In this document: in pieces, positions 62,759 through 64,000 of the stretch
Layout: each line of letters starts with the position of its first letter
Position numbering within the stretch: the stretch's first letter is position 1
Assembly: GCF_030053155.1 (NCBI RefSeq)
Contig: NZ_CP125643.1
Span: 1 to 64,000, forward strand
Direction: 5' to 3'
Source: Rhizobium sp. BT03
GTDB taxonomy: Bacteria > Pseudomonadota > Alphaproteobacteria > Rhizobiales > Rhizobiaceae
Length of the DNA: 64,000 bases
Made by a program: the position numbers and the translations under genes
Notes under the pieces: generated by a model
The model's input: the letters and a program-made list of their open reading frames with translations, nothing else
Told to the model about the DNA's origin: nothing
Databases searched by the model: none

Positions 62759-63925
62759 ATGGAACCTGCATCCATTCATCCGACCGCTGTCCGCATTGAT
62801 CTTGGCGCAATTTTTGTATCATTGGAACTGAGCCGATCGACCTGGTTGATCACTTCGCTGTCGCCTGGCAGTGGCGAGAAGATGTCGAAGCACGTAGTGG
62901 CCGGTGGCAATGTAGCCGAGCTGCTGGATCGATTTGAGCAGCTACAACAGAAGGCGCGGTTGAGAACAGGGAAGTTATTTCCCATCGTGACGATCCAGGA
63001 GGCAGGATTGGACGGCTTCTGGATACACCGCGTGCTGGAGACTCACGGCATCGAAAGTTACGTCGTCGACGCAGCTTCGATCGCGACTTCCCGTCGACGT
63101 CGGCGTGCCAAGACCGACAAGATCGATGGAGAGGCTCTGACGCGCACATTGCTTGCATTCAAGCGCGGCGAGCCTCGCGTATGTGCGATGGTCAGAGCGC
63201 CAGATCCGAAGGACGAAGATCGACGTCGGATTTGCCGGGAACGCAAAGTTTTGATTGCTGAGCGGGTCAGGCATGTCAATCGCGTGAAGGGGCTACTCTT
63301 CGCTCAAGGCGTCAGCGGCTATCAACCGCTCCGTAAGGATCGCCGTCAGCGGCTGGAGGAACTCCAGACCGGAGATGGGCGCGAGTTACCGAAACACCTG
63401 AAGGCTCAAATCAATCGCGAACTCGACCGTCTCGAGTTGCTGCTAGAACAGATCGCTGCAGTGGAGAGCGAGCGTAATTCTCTCCTATCGATGGACGAGC
63501 AGCCAGCGGTTGAGGCAACCTCGCCCGCAGCGATGCTGCTGTCCTTGAAGGGTGTTGGCGCTGAATTTGCCGCCGTTCTTTGGACCGAAGCCCTGTCCCG
63601 GCATTTTGATAATCGGCGGCAGATTGCCGCCTATGCAGGTTTGACACCAACCCCATGGATGAGCGGGACCATCGACCACGAACAGGGTGTCTCAAAGGCA
63701 GGAAACCCTCGGCTGCGCACCACGATGATCCAACTGTCTTGGTTGTGGCTACGCAATCAGCCAGCATCAGCGCTTAGCCGTTGGTTTGTGGATCGGGTTC
63801 AGTCGAATGGTGGACGCTTAAAAAAAGCCGCGATAGTGGCCCTGGCGCGCAAACTCCTTATCGCACTGTGGAAGTTTGTCACCGCGGGTGTTGTCATCGA
63901 GGGGGCTGTCATGAAGACCGCCTGA
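62759..63925 (+). CDS. IS110-family transposase
   Basis: A 388-aa DEDD-type recombinase. The N-terminal RuvC-like domain has I-D-L-G-A-I-F-V-S, E-A-G-L-D-G-F-W, and R-R-R-A-K-T-D-K-I-D-G-E. A coiled region follows, then the C-terminal Tnp_IS116/IS110 domain with L-L-S-L-K-G-V-G-A-E-F-A, Y-A-G-L-T-P-T-P, S-K-A-G-N-P-R-L-R. A CAGGAGGAG ribosome-binding site precedes the ATG. Full length for the family. Confidence 0.92.
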   Translation: MEPASIHPTAVRIDLGAIFVSLELSRSTWLITSLSPGSGEKMSKHVVAGGNVAELLDRFEQLQQKARLRTGKLFPIVTIQEAGLDGFWIHRVLETHGIESYVVDAASIATSRRRRRAKTDKIDGEALTRTLLAFKRGEPRVCAMVRAPDPKDEDRRRICRERKVLIAERVRHVNRVKGLLFAQGVSGYQPLRKDRRQRLEELQTGDGRELPKHLKAQINRELDRLELLLEQIAAVESERNSLLSMDEQPAVEATSPAAMLLSLKGVGAEFAAVLWTEALSRHFDNRRQIAAYAGLTPTPWMSGTIDHEQGVSKAGNPRLRTTMIQLSWLWLRNQPASALSRWFVDRVQSNGGRLKKAAIVALARKLLIALWKFVTAGVVIEGAVMKTA

Positions 63926-64000
63926 CGACCCCAAAAGATTGCCGAATACACAAATCTTCCAGGACTGATCACTCCTGGCGGATCCAGGTGAGCGAACCGC

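Larger units (their letters stand above)
62513..64000 (+). mobile_element. IS110-family element (right end beyond or near window end)
   Basis: The left border is set by comparison with effector copy 1: both share CCAGTCGTTCTT and diverge at 62513. About 245 bp of non-coding sequence precede the transposase gene, and at least 75 bp follow it. As usual for the family, there are no clear terminal inverted repeats. Confidence 0.75.

Overview
The window looks like part of a rhizobial (alphaproteobacterial, nodule-forming) symbiotic plasmid or symbiosis island. The support is a nodU fragment, a nifB remnant that still has its NifA and sigma-54 sites, several plant-directed type III effector genes, a type VI secretion cluster, a phasin gene, and many insertion sequences and IS scars. 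Which genus it is cannot be told from the sequence alone. I see no tRNA, rRNA, replication genes or CRISPR array.

Layout. 1-2.1 kb: an unrecognised 390-codon gene, a stretch of consecutive hairpins that may be a structured RNA, and an XRE-type regulator. 2.1-6.9 kb: an opine/basic-amino-acid-type ABC uptake operon (two permeases, binding protein, then a CapA-like protein) without an ATPase gene, facing a LysR regulator across an ATAA-N7-TTAT operator. 7-15 kb: small genes (HTH protein, DUF3606 protein, phasin, hypotheticals), a complete IS3-family element with a 4-bp target duplication, and remains of an IS630 transposase and a serine recombinase. 15.1-16.1 kb: a leucine-rich-repeat effector without the usual E3-ligase domain.

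16.8-40.6 kb: a type VI secretion locus in two blocks. tssA-tssB-tssC-hcp-tssE-tssF-tssG plus vgrG lie on the minus strand, and tssK-fha-tssL-tssM on the plus strand. tssH (clpV) survives at most as a short scar, tssJ is not seen, and the fha gene carries two mutually compensating frameshifts, so the machine may be decaying. Between the blocks sits a 910-aa protein with a basic nuclear-localisation-like segment and 11.4 tandem 62-aa repeats. Downstream of tssM is an unknown 538-aa protein.

42.5-48 kb is a gene graveyard: SIR2-like, nodU, nifB, SnoaL-like and SDR remnants, with one intact LysR gene. 48.2-62.5 kb is an effector island: a NopP-like protein, then three tandem copies of a SUMO-protease-like (C48) effector. 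The copies share essentially one protease domain but carry 1, 2 and 4 copies of a ~103-aa repeat; copy 3 appears to be a mosaic of copies 1 and 2. An IS21-family element split the copy1/copy2 junction (5-bp duplication, with the empty site preserved downstream of copy 2), a truncated IS3 element is fused just upstream of copy 1, and an IS110-family element abuts copy 3 to the window end.

The most interesting signals are the 62-aa repeat protein, the effector triplication with variable repeat number, a W-[IV]-E-x-x-T-G motif shared by the N-termini of otherwise unrelated effectors, the orphan gene after tssM, and the hairpin-rich region near 1.4 kb.
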